A stretch of DNA of 64,000 bases. Source: Pycnococcus provasolii (Eukaryota; Chlorophyta; Pseudoscourfieldiophyceae; Pseudoscourfieldiales). The notes under the pieces are model-generated. The model was given only the letters and a program-made list of their open reading frames with translations. It was not told the DNA's origin and did not search any database. The translations under genes were made by a program, and so were the position numbers. This document shows, piece after piece, positions 49,432 to 59,142 of this stretch. Each line of letters starts with the position of its first letter. The stretch's first letter is position 1. The stretch lies in the NCBI GenBank assembly GCA_049487715.1, contig CP150560.1, forward strand, positions 496,001-560,000. Reading direction: 5' to 3'.

Positions 49432-52416
49432 ATGGCGCCGGCAATCTCCAAGCCCGTGTGTGCGCACAACAGCAACAAAGGCTCGTTTAGGCAACAACGT
49501 AGGTTCCAAGGGGTCGCTGCTCACGTCGCTGCTCAGCGACAACGCCGCCACCACCACGCGCCTTTTGTCCTTGTCGGAGGAGGAGCTGGTGGTGGTGTGA
49601 TCCAACCATCCACAACGAAAGCAGCAGCAGCAGCAAGATCGTCTTCGTCGTCGTCGTCGTCGCCGTCGTCGCTCTTTTTCCGATCAGCACACACCTTTCA
49701 GCAAACAACCTTCAGAACACGATCGGCGTTGAGAGATGCGCCCTCCACCTCCTCGGCGGCGTCGGCGTTTGAACCTGTGGACCCCGTCGCCGACGTACCA
49801 AGGCTGCGTGCTCTCACGGCTGACATACAGGCTGTTGACGCCTCCTCCTCCTCAACCACCACCGCCAACGCCGCCAAGCTCGCTCTGCTGCAGGACGACC
49901 AAGTCGTGCGCACATTCCTAAGCACGGAAGACGGCGACGCGTACTGGAAACTTGTCAACAGCACGTTCGACGACGACGACGTCGAATCCAAGCTTGTCTG
50001 CCTCGCTCTCGTTGCCGCACGACAGGAGCACGCGTGCCACGGCATTGCCAACCTCGTGAAAACAGAACCGGCAAACTCCGCCGAAAAACTCAACCAGATG
50101 GCTGACACGCTGCGACGTGTAGAGACGTTCTACAGCGCCATCGGAGGTTTGCTGGGATACCAACTTCAAGTTCTCGAACTCATATGGGCACAGGGAACGC
50201 CGGAACATGTCTCCCAAGACCTTGTCAAGGAAACAAGAGCAGGTGCACCGCCAACACCCGCGGAGGCTGACTCGGGGAACCAGACGAAGTTCCACCTCCC
50301 TCCCGGACCGGACATGGCGCAGAACGAGGCGTTCGCGCTGCGTGCCGCGCAGTGGGGTGTCGCCGCGCTGCCATGCGTGGGCGAGGTGCTGCCACTCGGA
50401 GGTGCTGGCGATCGACTTGGCTTGATTGACGAGCGGACGGGCGAACCGCTACCCGCAGCCATGCTGCCGTACGCCGGAAGGTGCATGCTCGAGCACTTGA
50501 TTCGCGATGTGCAGGCTCGTGAGTACCTGCACTACAAGGTTCACGGAACCCAGCACGTCACGCCCATCGCTATCATGACGTCCGACGCCAAGGGAAATCA
50601 CAGCCGCATCTCGCGCCTCATCGAGGACAAGGCATTCTTCGGACGGCCCAAGTCAAGCTTTCGACTCGTGAAGCAGCCGAGCGTGCCGCTCGTCTGCGGT
50701 ACCGACGGAAGGTGGATAGTGGACGGAAGCGCGTTCCAACTACAGCTCAAGCCTGGTGGACACGGCGCGCTGTGGAAGCTTCTGCAGGATGAGGGTGTTC
50801 TCACGTGGCTTGAGGCGCAGAACCGCCACGCCGTCGTCGTCAGGCAGGTGTCGAACCCCATCGCAGGCACGGACACCACGCTACTCTCGTTGGCAGGATA
50901 CGGCGCGCGGCATGGAAAGAGCTTCGGGTTCGCGTCGTGCCCGCGCGCGGTGGGTGCGAACGAGGGCATGAACGTTCTCGTCGAGAAAAAGGCGCCAGGT
51001 GGGTACACGTACGGAGTCAGCAACGTCGAGTACACGGAGTTCGACAAGTACGGCCTCGAGGATGACAGCCGCGACGACGGGTCGGTGGACGAAAGCGGAC
51101 GTGCGGTGTCGATCTTCCCCGCGAACACCAACGTGCTGTACGTCGCCATTCCCGCGGTGCGCGACGTTCTCAGCCGCGAGGGGGTTGCCAGCCTTCCCGG
51201 GATGATTATCAACCTGAATAAGAAGGCGAAGTGGACGGATGCCGCCAGCGGCGAAGAGAGGGAGGAATTCGCCGGCCGGCTCGAGTGCACGATGCAGAAC
51301 CTCGCGGACGGGCTGTGCGACCCTGCGACGAAGCCGCTCGTCGGCGATGACGGCGTCGTCGCTCTCGACGTCCGCCTCGACCTGCCGCGCAATGAGGGAG
51401 ACGGCGACGCCGTCGAGGACCCCGGTGCGGAGAATGCGTACAAAAAGGAGGCTGCCGCGGCGGCGGCGCCCGCCATCAAGTCGATCGACCCGAAGGAGGG
51501 ACTGCGACGCCTCGACCAGCTGAGCACGTTCGTCATGTACAATGAGAGGAGGAAGGTCACGTCAAGCGCCAAGAAGGCGCGAGATCCGAACAGCACGAGG
51601 CTCGCTCAGACGCCTGACGGAAGTTTCTGCGACCTTCAGCGAAACGCCGCAGAGCTGCTGACGAAGTGCGGCATGAAGGTGCCGCCGGCTCGCGACCACG
51701 AGGAGTACCTCGAGAAGGGCGGGCCCGCAATGACGTTCCTCTTCCACCCGAGCCTTGGGCCGATGTGGGATGTGATCCGGCAGAAGATTCGTGGCGGGTC
51801 GATGACCACCGGGTCGGAGCTCGTGCTGGAGCTGGCGGAGGCTCAGCTCGTGAACGTGAACATCAACGGAAGCTTGCTCGTTTCGTGCGACAACGTGATG
51901 GGCAATATGGAGGCGAAGGCTGGTGAGGGAGAGGGCAAGGGCCTTGTCTTCGACACGTCTCAGTGCGGTCGCGTTCGAATGCGCCACGTTCGCGTCGAAA
52001 ATGCGGGTGTCAACCACGAGGAGACGGTGATGGAAAGCGGCGACTGCTGGAAGCACCGCCCGTCGCGCGTCGAGTCGTGCCGCATCGTGCTTCACGGCAA
52101 TGCGGAGTTCGAGGCGAGGCGGTGCACGCTGAGCGGCAACCTGAGCTTCGAGGTTCCCGCGGGCAACAAAATGTTCGTGACGGCGGACGCGGACGGCAAG
52201 CTCGTACGCACGCTCGAGCCTCTGTCTGCGGGTGGCAAGGCTTCGTGGGGATGGGAATACCAGCTTTGTCGCGACGGCCGCCTCAGGCTGCGATTACGCC
52301 TGTGGCCAGGTGCGATTCGCCGCGCGTCGAATGCGGTGCGAAGTGCGGTGGGTGGCGTCGCTGGAAGGATAGCCACAGCCGGTAATGGCAAGGGAGCTCA
52401 GCAGCAAGCAAGCTGA
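49432..52416 (+). CDS. UGP3: Plastid UDP-glucose pyrophosphorylase UGP3
   Basis: 994 residues from the ATG at 49432, no intron. The first ~90 residues are Arg/His/Ser-rich with few acids, as in a chloroplast transit peptide. The catalytic part begins with GEVLPLGGAGDRLGLIDERTGE (nucleotide-binding loop, about residue 318), followed by LPAAMLPYAGRCMLEHLIRD, ITPVAIMT-like HVTPIAIMTSDAKGNHSRI, LKPGGHGALWKL, RQVSNPIAGTDTTLLSLAGYG and KSFGFASCPR. The C-terminal ~250 residues look like a beta-helix. This is the UGP3 family rather than cytosolic UGPase. It makes UDP-glucose in the stroma for UDP-sulfoquinovose and sulfolipid synthesis. Confidence 0.93.
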   Translation: MAPAISKPVCAHNSNKGSFRQQRRFQGVAAHVAAQRQRRHHHAPFVLVGGGAGGGVIQPSTTKAAAAARSSSSSSSSPSSLFFRSAHTFQQTTFRTRSALRDAPSTSSAASAFEPVDPVADVPRLRALTADIQAVDASSSSTTTANAAKLALLQDDQVVRTFLSTEDGDAYWKLVNSTFDDDDVESKLVCLALVAARQEHACHGIANLVKTEPANSAEKLNQMADTLRRVETFYSAIGGLLGYQLQVLELIWAQGTPEHVSQDLVKETRAGAPPTPAEADSGNQTKFHLPPGPDMAQNEAFALRAAQWGVAALPCVGEVLPLGGAGDRLGLIDERTGEPLPAAMLPYAGRCMLEHLIRDVQAREYLHYKVHGTQHVTPIAIMTSDAKGNHSRISRLIEDKAFFGRPKSSFRLVKQPSVPLVCGTDGRWIVDGSAFQLQLKPGGHGALWKLLQDEGVLTWLEAQNRHAVVVRQVSNPIAGTDTTLLSLAGYGARHGKSFGFASCPRAVGANEGMNVLVEKKAPGGYTYGVSNVEYTEFDKYGLEDDSRDDGSVDESGRAVSIFPANTNVLYVAIPAVRDVLSREGVASLPGMIINLNKKAKWTDAASGEEREEFAGRLECTMQNLADGLCDPATKPLVGDDGVVALDVRLDLPRNEGDGDAVEDPGAENAYKKEAAAAAAPAIKSIDPKEGLRRLDQLSTFVMYNERRKVTSSAKKARDPNSTRLAQTPDGSFCDLQRNAAELLTKCGMKVPPARDHEEYLEKGGPAMTFLFHPSLGPMWDVIRQKIRGGSMTTGSELVLELAEAQLVNVNINGSLLVSCDNVMGNMEAKAGEGEGKGLVFDTSQCGRVRMRHVRVENAGVNHEETVMESGDCWKHRPSRVESCRIVLHGNAEFEARRCTLSGNLSFEVPAGNKMFVTADADGKLVRTLEPLSAGGKASWGWEYQLCRDGRLRLRLRLWPGAIRRASNAVRSAVGGVAGRIATAGNGKGAQQQAS

Positions 52417-52583
52417 GTGAGTTGAAATCCAGCCGCCGCCACCCTTCTTTTTTTGCGTGTTGAACCTCCTGCAGACATAAGTGGGGAGGGAAAACACAAC
52501 GACGACGAGTTACAAAAAAGTTGAATTGAGATGAAAAACAAAAATAATTTTTCACACAAAAGAATACGTGCTTGTCATAAGCG

Positions 52584-53363
52584 TCATGTTGTTCTTTTCT
52601 TATCGTCGGCGTCGTGCTCCTCCCCCTCCTCCTCCTCCTCTTCCTCTTCCTCCTCCTCAACTTCGGCTCCGCTGATGTAGTTGTACAAGTCCGCGTCGGG
52701 GAAGTGGTCTCGGTCCAAGTACATGGGATAGTTTTTGTGCTGGAACGTACCTAGCGGGTGCCAACCTTCGTATGGTTTCGTGTCACCGACGGCGAACGTC
52801 TCTGTCTTTCGATTTGCAAAGATTCCGAGTCGTTCCACCTTGACTTGAATGGCGTCCCAGCTTTCCTTGGTGGAGTCTTTTGGTAGGTTGGTCACCCACA
52901 TTTTGTGTACGTAAGGCTTTGTGTACAAGTGCATGAGCCCCGTCGTGAAGACGCCGAATGTGAGTAGCGCTCCCGCGATTCCGACCTTGGCCGCCGCGCC
53001 CGATGCGTCACCCATGGCGACGATGATGGGCGCGCCAATGACGGTAGCTGCGCAGCTGCTGATGCTGAGCATTTTCACACGACGAACCGCCAAAGACAGC
53101 GGTCCTTCGTACAGAGGACCGCTGGCTTCCCCAAGTTCAGGCTGGGAGGAGGGGTTATTATTATTATTATTATTATTAGAGGCAGCTACCACTGAGGAAG
53201 CTTTGGACGACGACAAATCTTCTTCTGGAGATGACGATGACGACGAGGACGACGACGACGATAACGCGAACGACCGATCCAACGAAGATCCAAGGGGAAA
53301 GAGCGAACGCTGACATCCAACACAAGAAGAAGGATGTGTACGTGTATAGGTATGTGTAAACAT
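52584..53363 (-). CDS. TMEM70-like mitochondrial membrane protein
   Basis: 259 residues from the ATG at 53363. The N-terminal ~55 residues are Ser/Arg-rich, suitable for mitochondrial import, with a poly-Ser run and a poly-Asn run coded by an (ATT)n microsatellite at 53155-53179. The core has the TMEM70/TMEM223 pattern: LYEGPLSLAVRRVKMLSISSC, two membrane helices (AATVIGAPIIVAMG; VGIAGALLTFGVFTTGLMHLY) and KPYVHKMWV. The C-terminus ends in a long Glu run. TMEM70 helps assemble the ATP synthase c-ring and complex I in animals; the same role here is inference. Confidence 0.75.
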   Translation of the reverse strand: MFTHTYTRTHPSSCVGCQRSLFPLGSSLDRSFALSSSSSSSSSSSPEEDLSSSKASSVVAASNNNNNNNNPSSQPELGEASGPLYEGPLSLAVRRVKMLSISSCAATVIGAPIIVAMGDASGAAAKVGIAGALLTFGVFTTGLMHLYTKPYVHKMWVTNLPKDSTKESWDAIQVKVERLGIFANRKTETFAVGDTKPYEGWHPLGTFQHKNYPMYLDRDHFPDADLYNYISGAEVEEEEEEEEEEEGEEHDADDKKRTT

Positions 53364-53971
53364 ACACCCCCAGAACCAAGACCCAACCTCAAACCACCGA
53401 CACCACCACCAACACCAACACCAACACCACCCACAGACACAGAGGTAACCACAGAGGTGGAGGCACGATGCACGACCATAGAGGTTCCTAGAAGAGCGCT
53501 GCTGTTGTTGTAGACATCATCATGCGCCGAACACTCAAGTGATTGCGAAGCATCGTCACCACCGTCCAAGGCATTGACATTGTTGTTGTCATGGGAATAT
53601 GTTTCCGGGAAGTGATCCCGAGGGGAGCCGGGAGGGAAGTTCTCAAACTCCAGTGGTGGTTTGAAACCCCGAATCAAATTCTCCATCTCTGATAAGGTTA
53701 TCAAACTTGTAGGGTAGGGAATATCAAACCCCGAATCAAATTCTCCACTGAGTGATATCAAGAAGTGATATCAAACCCCCTTGATCAAACAAGGTTATCA
53801 AACAGGCTTCCTACCTTTATATCAAACCCCGAATCAAAGGACACGTCGTTTTTAACACACCTCTTCTTAACCTTAGTTCTTATTCTGTTTGGCGCCCTTT
53901 GGATTCAAACCTCCCCCCCCATTCCCACCTTTATTCTCCCAGTTTCCCGTCTATTTTATTCCCCCTTATAA
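53364..53971. other. Promoter region with repeated AAACCCCGAATC units
   Basis: No gene. The left part has (CCAACA)n-like sequence (53398-53430). The right part carries repeated ATCAAACCCCGAATCAAA units described separately and pyrimidine-rich sequence before the ATG at 53972. Confidence 0.5.
53664..53833 (+). promoter_or_regulatory. Three exact AAACCCCGAA motifs in tandem
   Basis: Exact 10-mers at 53664-53673, 53726-53735 and 53824-53833, each followed by TCAAA, plus AAACCCCCTT at 53774. The first two share the longer string AACCCCGAATCAAATTCTCCA, so part of the region is a local duplication. TTATCAAAC occurs three times between them. Confidence 0.65.
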
Positions 53972-54165
53972 ATGGAGTACGCGAAGCGCACGTTCGCGTC
54001 CGTGCTGACGAACGTCGAGAATACCTCCTTTTCTAACGTTTTTCTGAATAGTGGTAAACGAGCAAAGACGTCTGCTGCTGCTGGTGTTTCCACTGACGCG
54101 GTCTCGGATCTTGGCATGGCGGCTGCTGGTGGTGGGTTTCCTTCGGTGGGCCCCATTCTTCGGCA
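53972..54165 (+). other. Possible N-terminal extension of dUTPase, out of frame
   Basis: From the ATG at 53972 a frame runs through LNSGKRAKTSAAAG and [14 protein letters not shown] with natural composition and a basic nuclear-signal-like patch, then enters the dUTPase region in the wrong frame and stops at 54298. One missing base near GGGCCCC (about 54146-54152) would fuse it to the dUTPase. Otherwise it is an overlapping upstream ORF. Confidence 0.4.
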
Positions 54166-54609
54166 ATGGGTCCTCTTCGTGTTCGTAAGATGTCGCCAGC
54201 TGCTACGATTCCCGCACGAGGATCGCCAGGCGCGGCGGGATACGACCTGTCCGCTGCACACGAAGCCACCGTGCCGCCGCACAAACGCCTTTTGGTGAAA
54301 ACGGACCTCGCCATCGCCATACCTGAAGGCACGTACGCGCGCGTCGCGCCGCGATCAGGACTCGCTTTCAAAAAGTCCATCGACGTCGCCGCGGGAGTTG
54401 TCGACTACGACTATCGAGGAAACGTTGGCGTGATTCTTGTCAACCACGCCGACGAACCGTTCGAAGTCAAGGTGGGCGACCGCATCGCGCAGCTCATTCT
54501 CGAGAAAATTGCCACGCCGGACGTCGTTGAAGTCGACGACCTCGAGGAAACCGACCGCGGGGCGGGTGGATTCGGAAGCACAGGTGTGGCTGCTAACCCC
54601 ACGGCGTGA
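54166..54609 (+). CDS. DUT: dUTPase (dUTP diphosphatase)
   Basis: 147 residues from the ATG at 54166. All five trimeric dUTPase motifs are intact: [59 protein letters not shown]. The enzyme hydrolyses dUTP to dUMP and pyrophosphate, keeping uracil out of DNA. The start [12 protein letters not shown] matches other family members. A different frame from the ATG at 53972 (MEYAKRTFASVL...) overlaps it and may be an N-terminal extension out of register. A TGTAA lies at 54720-54724. Confidence 0.95.
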   Translation: MGPLRVRKMSPAATIPARGSPGAAGYDLSAAHEATVPPHKRLLVKTDLAIAIPEGTYARVAPRSGLAFKKSIDVAAGVVDYDYRGNVGVILVNHADEPFEVKVGDRIAQLILEKIATPDVVEVDDLEETDRGAGGFGSTGVAANPTA

Positions 54610-54855
54610 GGCGCTTGGAATGTCGTGCGTTGACGAGGAAAAACACTGAGATCCCTCATTCAGTAACGAAGTGCACTTTACTCTATCCAGCGGTTGTCCA
54701 TTCACACCATTCACATTTTTGTAAACACGACATTCCAATTTGTGAACGTGAGAATTCCCTGATCCCGACCACGATCGGGGATCCCTCGTGGAACCCATTT
54801 TCTGAGTGATGTCGTGGAGGGCAATGTGGGATCCCGGTTGAGGAACATTCAATAA

Positions 54856-55206
54856 ATGGCGGCGCACACGTTCCCGACGTTTACATCGTGTGGGACCTCC
54901 CGGAGGTCCCTTATACGTAATTTTCGCATCACCGCCGCCGCCGCCGCCGCCGCCGCCACCGCCTTCTGCACGTACCTTTCGTACTACCCCTCACTAGTCA
55001 CTACTTTTCTGGCGCAGCTCGAGTCGCTCGCGCGCACGCTCGGGCATTGCGTATTTAGTCATTATGACTGCAAGAACATACGCTCGACCGTGGAGTGGGA
55101 TCCAAGATGCACCGACAAAGGGTGGATCTCAGGACGCAAATCCGCAAAAACAGAGCTCTCCTTTCACACGCCAGAGCTCTCCTCTCGCTCTGTCGCCAGA
55201 GCTTAG
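54856..55206 (+). CDS. Small hypothetical ORF, doubtful
   Basis: 116 codons from an ATG at 54856. The N-terminus is basic, followed by an Ala run (poly GCC) and a hydrophobic stretch (TAFCTYLSYYPSLVTTFLAQL), as in a mitochondrial inner-membrane protein. After about residue 85 composition becomes arbitrary, while a second frame (55107-55397, MHRQRVDLRTQIRKNR...) looks more natural, so the gene may switch frame or have a small intron. I do not recognise it. Confidence 0.3.
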   Translation: MAAHTFPTFTSCGTSRRSLIRNFRITAAAAAAAATAFCTYLSYYPSLVTTFLAQLESLARTLGHCVFSHYDCKNIRSTVEWDPRCTDKGWISGRKSAKTELSFHTPELSSRSVARA

Positions 55207-55491
55207 ACTGTTTGGCGCGGGCGGTTTCTGCGCCCGCGTTGGGGATCCTGCCTTCACACCTCGAAAAAGTGCTCATCGTGCACGCAAATTCAAGGCGGAA
55301 GCATACTGAGAAACCCGCGAATGACATCATGGAGGGATGGAGTCGGCCTCCACGTCAAGAATATCTACGAGCTATGTCAGTGCACAACTTGCTATAGAAG
55401 TCTCTGAGGCAAGCTTGTCGTGCACCACCATTGTTCTTTTATCTATTTTCATAATATTTTACACAAATAAAAGAAAAGGGATGAATCATGA
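55207..55491. other. Gap before convergent gene
   Basis: It holds the end of the alternative frame of the small ORF and AT-rich 3'-flank sequence. No RNA gene seen. Confidence 0.4.
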
Positions 55492-58057
55492 TCACGCAAC
55501 CTCAGGCTGGCTAAGCGTTGCGGTGCCCTGAGCCACCTCAGGGGCTGCTGGACCGCCAAACAGCTCGAGCACTGTGGCCATCGCCGCCGCAGCGTCGTAG
55601 TTATCAGATCGCTTCACCAAGCCTGTGCGAAGCCGTGTGACGAACACCTTTGGCAACATCATGTGACCTGCCGCCTCCATCTCACGAACGTCCGCAAGAG
55701 CGCCTAATTTTGCGCCACGAGCCATGTACGCCTCCACCTCCGCGGCAGGTTTCTGGCTGTCGAACGTCGTGATGGCCGACTTGATGTCAGACAAAAGCAC
55801 CTCGTCGTTGTCGCTCAGAGCGAGAATGCACTCCTCCAGAGACTTGGCATATTCCTGCACCTCCGTCAGGTGCTGGTCGAGGATCGTCTCGATAAATGCG
55901 CCCTGGTTGTGATCCTCGTCCTCCTCAAACAGAGCCTCGACGTCCACCGGACCATCTCCAGACTGGTCCTCGTCCAGACCACGCAAGATCGCCTTGAGAC
56001 TTGCGCCGCGCTTGCCCGAAAAGAAGGAGGTGATGATGGAGACTAACTCCGAGCGCGGGCACAGCTTAGGCGCCTCGCCGTCGTCATCCCCGCCGCTTCC
56101 CGTCGACGATGCGTACGCCTTCGCCGCCGCGCCAAGAGCGCGCTGCAGCCCTGCGACGAGCCGCTCACGGTCACCGCGAACCTCCTCCGAGATCTCGCCC
56201 GTGAGCACCTTGTGGAAGAGCTCCACGTCCGCGTCGTAGTTGTACCGCCGAAGTGCGGCGTGAAACTCGTACCCAGCCTGCGCCGTCTCCCTCTGCGTCC
56301 CGTGCCGTTTCCTGAGGAAGTCAAACAAGAATGAAGCCAGGCTCATCGTCGTGTGCCTCGTCGCGTCGAATTCGTCCTTCGCCTCCCACACGTCATTCAC
56401 GAGCTCCTCGCAGTCGCGCTTGCTTAACTGGTTCATGCGAACAATCTTGCTACGCTGGCGCAGATACCTCGGCACTTCGGGACCTGTTCCAAGGCTCGCG
56501 ACGCGCTGCAGAACGCCGTCGCCGGCAAGTGCCATGGACGCGGCGCTCGGCGCAGCGTCGCCCTCAACTTCCGCGAGCTGCTCCGCGAGCACCTGAGGAT
56601 CCATGCCGTGCGTTTCCGGGTCGACGACAAGCAGCTGCAGCGTCTCCTCCATCGCCATCTCCAGGTCGCCCTTGGCGCTTCGCGTCTCGGCGAGATCCTT
56701 CTTCACCGCAGTCATCTTCTCCTTCATCTCCTTCACCGTATCAGACGTCGTGCCGTTCACGGAGCTCGTCGCCGAACGGTCGGATCTCATCCCAGTCAGG
56801 GCGAGGTGTCATGCTGCGTGGCGCCTCTACGGCCTGCACGGATGCCGCCGTCGCGACGCGCCTGTGGCTTGCGGCGATGAGAGCAGCCTCCGCCGCGGCA
56901 CGTTCCGCCGCGCCAGACTTCTCAAGGCTGTCCGCTCGCTGCTTCTCCTTCTCCGCCTCCGCGAGAGCGCGCGCGAGCTCCTTTTGCAGCATCTCCACCT
57001 GCTTTTTCACTCGCTCCGACTCCGCGGCATCCGTCGCCGCCTGCCTGCCAGTCTGCCGAACCGCCTGTGCGTCGTCGCGCGCCGTGAGCAGCTCCTTTCT
57101 CAGCCTGCGCAGTTCCTCCTTTGACGCGCGCGTCTCCGCGCGAGCGTTGGAGAGTGCCTCGTCGCGCTCGGCGAGCTGCGTTTGCAGCTGCGCCGCTTCC
57201 GCGCGTGCCTCGGCAACCTCGTCCTCGAGCTCCATGATGCGCTCTTCTATGCGGCCGATATCCCCGGCGCGCGCGATGAGCTCGGCGTTGAACTGCTCCC
57301 TCTCCGCGGTCATCTCCGCGCGTTCCTCCTCCAGCCGTCGCACGACGCGAAAGTACGGCTCCTGCGCGAGCGTCGCGTTGTTTCCGTCGCCTCCTGCAGC
57401 AGCGTCTAAGGCTTGCGCGGTTCCGTAGTAGTCGGAGTAGACGGCGAGCGCAAGTTCGTGGTGAATGTGCTGCAGCACGCGTCGGAAAGGCCCAGCCATG
57501 GCGCTCAGGTCGCCGAGCAGGTGCATGCAGATTGCCGTTCTCCCGACGTCCGGGGCTGTGCTGTTGTTGTCGCCTTTCGCGCCTGCAGCCGCCACGCTGG
57601 TGTTTTTCTGCGTGCCGTTCGTGTTCATGTTGTTTGTCTCACTCGCACTCGTGGCGGCGTTTGACTTTTTCTGCGCGTTGGCGAGCGCTTCTGTGAGTTT
57701 GACTTCGCAATATATGGCTGCGGAGCGCCACCTGTGTCCTTCCAAGGATGCCGCTCCTGAAACAGCCTGTGCCGCTTGCGCCTCCCATCCGAGTATTTTC
57801 ATGCTTGAGGATAGTCCCATGGACGATGCCTGGCGTGCGGATACGGAGCGTCGGTGTGCGTGAGAGGACGCGCGCATATTATTGCTGGACGACGACCCCC
57901 CTGGGTTCCCAGGGCCAAGCCCCCCAAGCGCGTGTGCCTCTTCCGTCGCGAGAGCACTTGACAGCGTGTTTCCACCTCCACGGAGGGATTTCGCGAGAGA
58001 TGGGGCAACATTCAAGGGAGCATCCTGGCCATGACCAAGCGTGGGCAGCTTGAGCAT
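55492..58057 (-). CDS. Coiled-coil protein, TSNAXIP1-like, with a frame break
   Basis: The likely ATG is at 58057 (MLKLPTLGHGQ). The first frame runs to a stop at 56741; the second, one base shifted, is open from at least 56790 to 55492. Together they give about 850 residues. The N-terminal part has RTAICMHLLGDLSAMAGPFRRV and ELALAVYSDYY, then a long coiled coil (about 230-400) and MTPRPDWDEI, a Pro-Arg-Pro-Asp motif I associate with TSNAXIP1-type axonemal proteins. The second part starts with another coiled coil, then helical domains with LDEDQSGDGPVDVEALF (a degenerate EF-hand) and ends LSQPEVA. Skipping one C in ATCC at about 56785-56782 would join DWDEI to DRSATSSVNG. The family call is tentative. 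Confidence 0.55.
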
Positions 58058-59142
58058 TTTCAGAGCTCCGGCCGGCCCTGAGAGAAAGAATGTGTATGGC
58101 GCAGTAAGGGTAGTACGACTAGGGCCTCCGGAGACTAAACGCGGCCGGAGAGGACGAGACACCTTACCCGAGGTTGGGGAGGGAGCCCTCCCTCCCCCCA
58201 TGCCCCTAGGTACCCGGTAGGTGCCTGGTCGTCCCGTGGGTTGCCTTGATCCCGATTGATGATCAAGCAAGCCGTTGGGTTGCAACTCCTTGGACTGACA
58301 AGTGACAACTGAGGAGGGGTGCCTGGCTGGCTGCCTGGGCGTCCCGTCACCCGTGGGTGCCCCCTGCCCCTGGGTGATCAAGCAAGCCGTTGCAACGGTG
58401 GGCTGAGGACTCCTTTGTCCTTGGACTGACAACTGCCTCAGGTGGCTCAGGAGAGACTTCCCAGTTCCCGGTAGACGCCGAGGCTCTTTCTCTTTCTCCG
58501 TGCGACGTGCGTACTGCGTGGGGCCGGCCTGGTTCAGTGGTTCTTGCTGTCTTGGGGAGCGACTTGCGCACTCGCCCTCTCGGCTCTCGCGATTTCAGGT
58601 TTGCCTTTTACTTCCTACCAACTACCTCGTACTTTTCAGTTCTACGGACCGTTCAGCAACGCTCGGCGGGGCTCCACTCCACCACCTGGCTGCCTCCTAG
58701 GTGGGTGGAAGTTCCACCCACCATCCAGGCAGCCAGGTGAAGAACCTCGAAGGGAGGTGGTCGGAGGAGGCTTTATGCCGGCCTTTCCCCGCCAGTCACA
58801 GAGTCACAGAGAGGGCTCCCTGGGTGGGTCCCACACCTCACAGCTCGAGTACAGTACAGTAAGATACCCTGGTACTGTAAAGGTTTAGGCTGGAGAGTCT
58901 ACCGTATCTAATCCCTCACTGACCTGGCGTCACCCAACCGGCGCCAATCAATAACTAGACTACATAGACTACCATGGTCGTGGAGGCGTGCGCAAGGGCA
59001 AACATAACGTCAACAAGTAATTATTGGTGTCACGAAGAAAACAAAACTTACACCCCTCCCGTGTCCCTCCCTCCCCCTCCCCCCCTCCCTACCCACCCCC
59101 GCCCAAATTTCAAATTTCCATCCCTCCCCCACTTTTTTCGCT
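58058..59142. other. Intergenic with duplications and a hairpin
   Basis: About 1.1 kb between two minus-strand genes. A diverged direct repeat (GATCAAGCAAGCCGTTG at 58261-58277 and 58376-58392, followed in each by CTTGGACTGACAA) and a 57-base hairpin at 58683-58739 are present. A C-rich tract lies at 59045-59130. No convincing gene. Confidence 0.5.
58683..58739. repeat. 57-base two-step hairpin
   Basis: CACCTGGCTGCCT (58683-58695) pairs with AGGCAGCCAGGTG (58727-58739). Inside, GTGGGTGGA (58701-58709) pairs with TCCACCCAC (58713-58721) around AGT. Five-base unpaired segments on each side separate the two stems. Confidence 0.8.
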
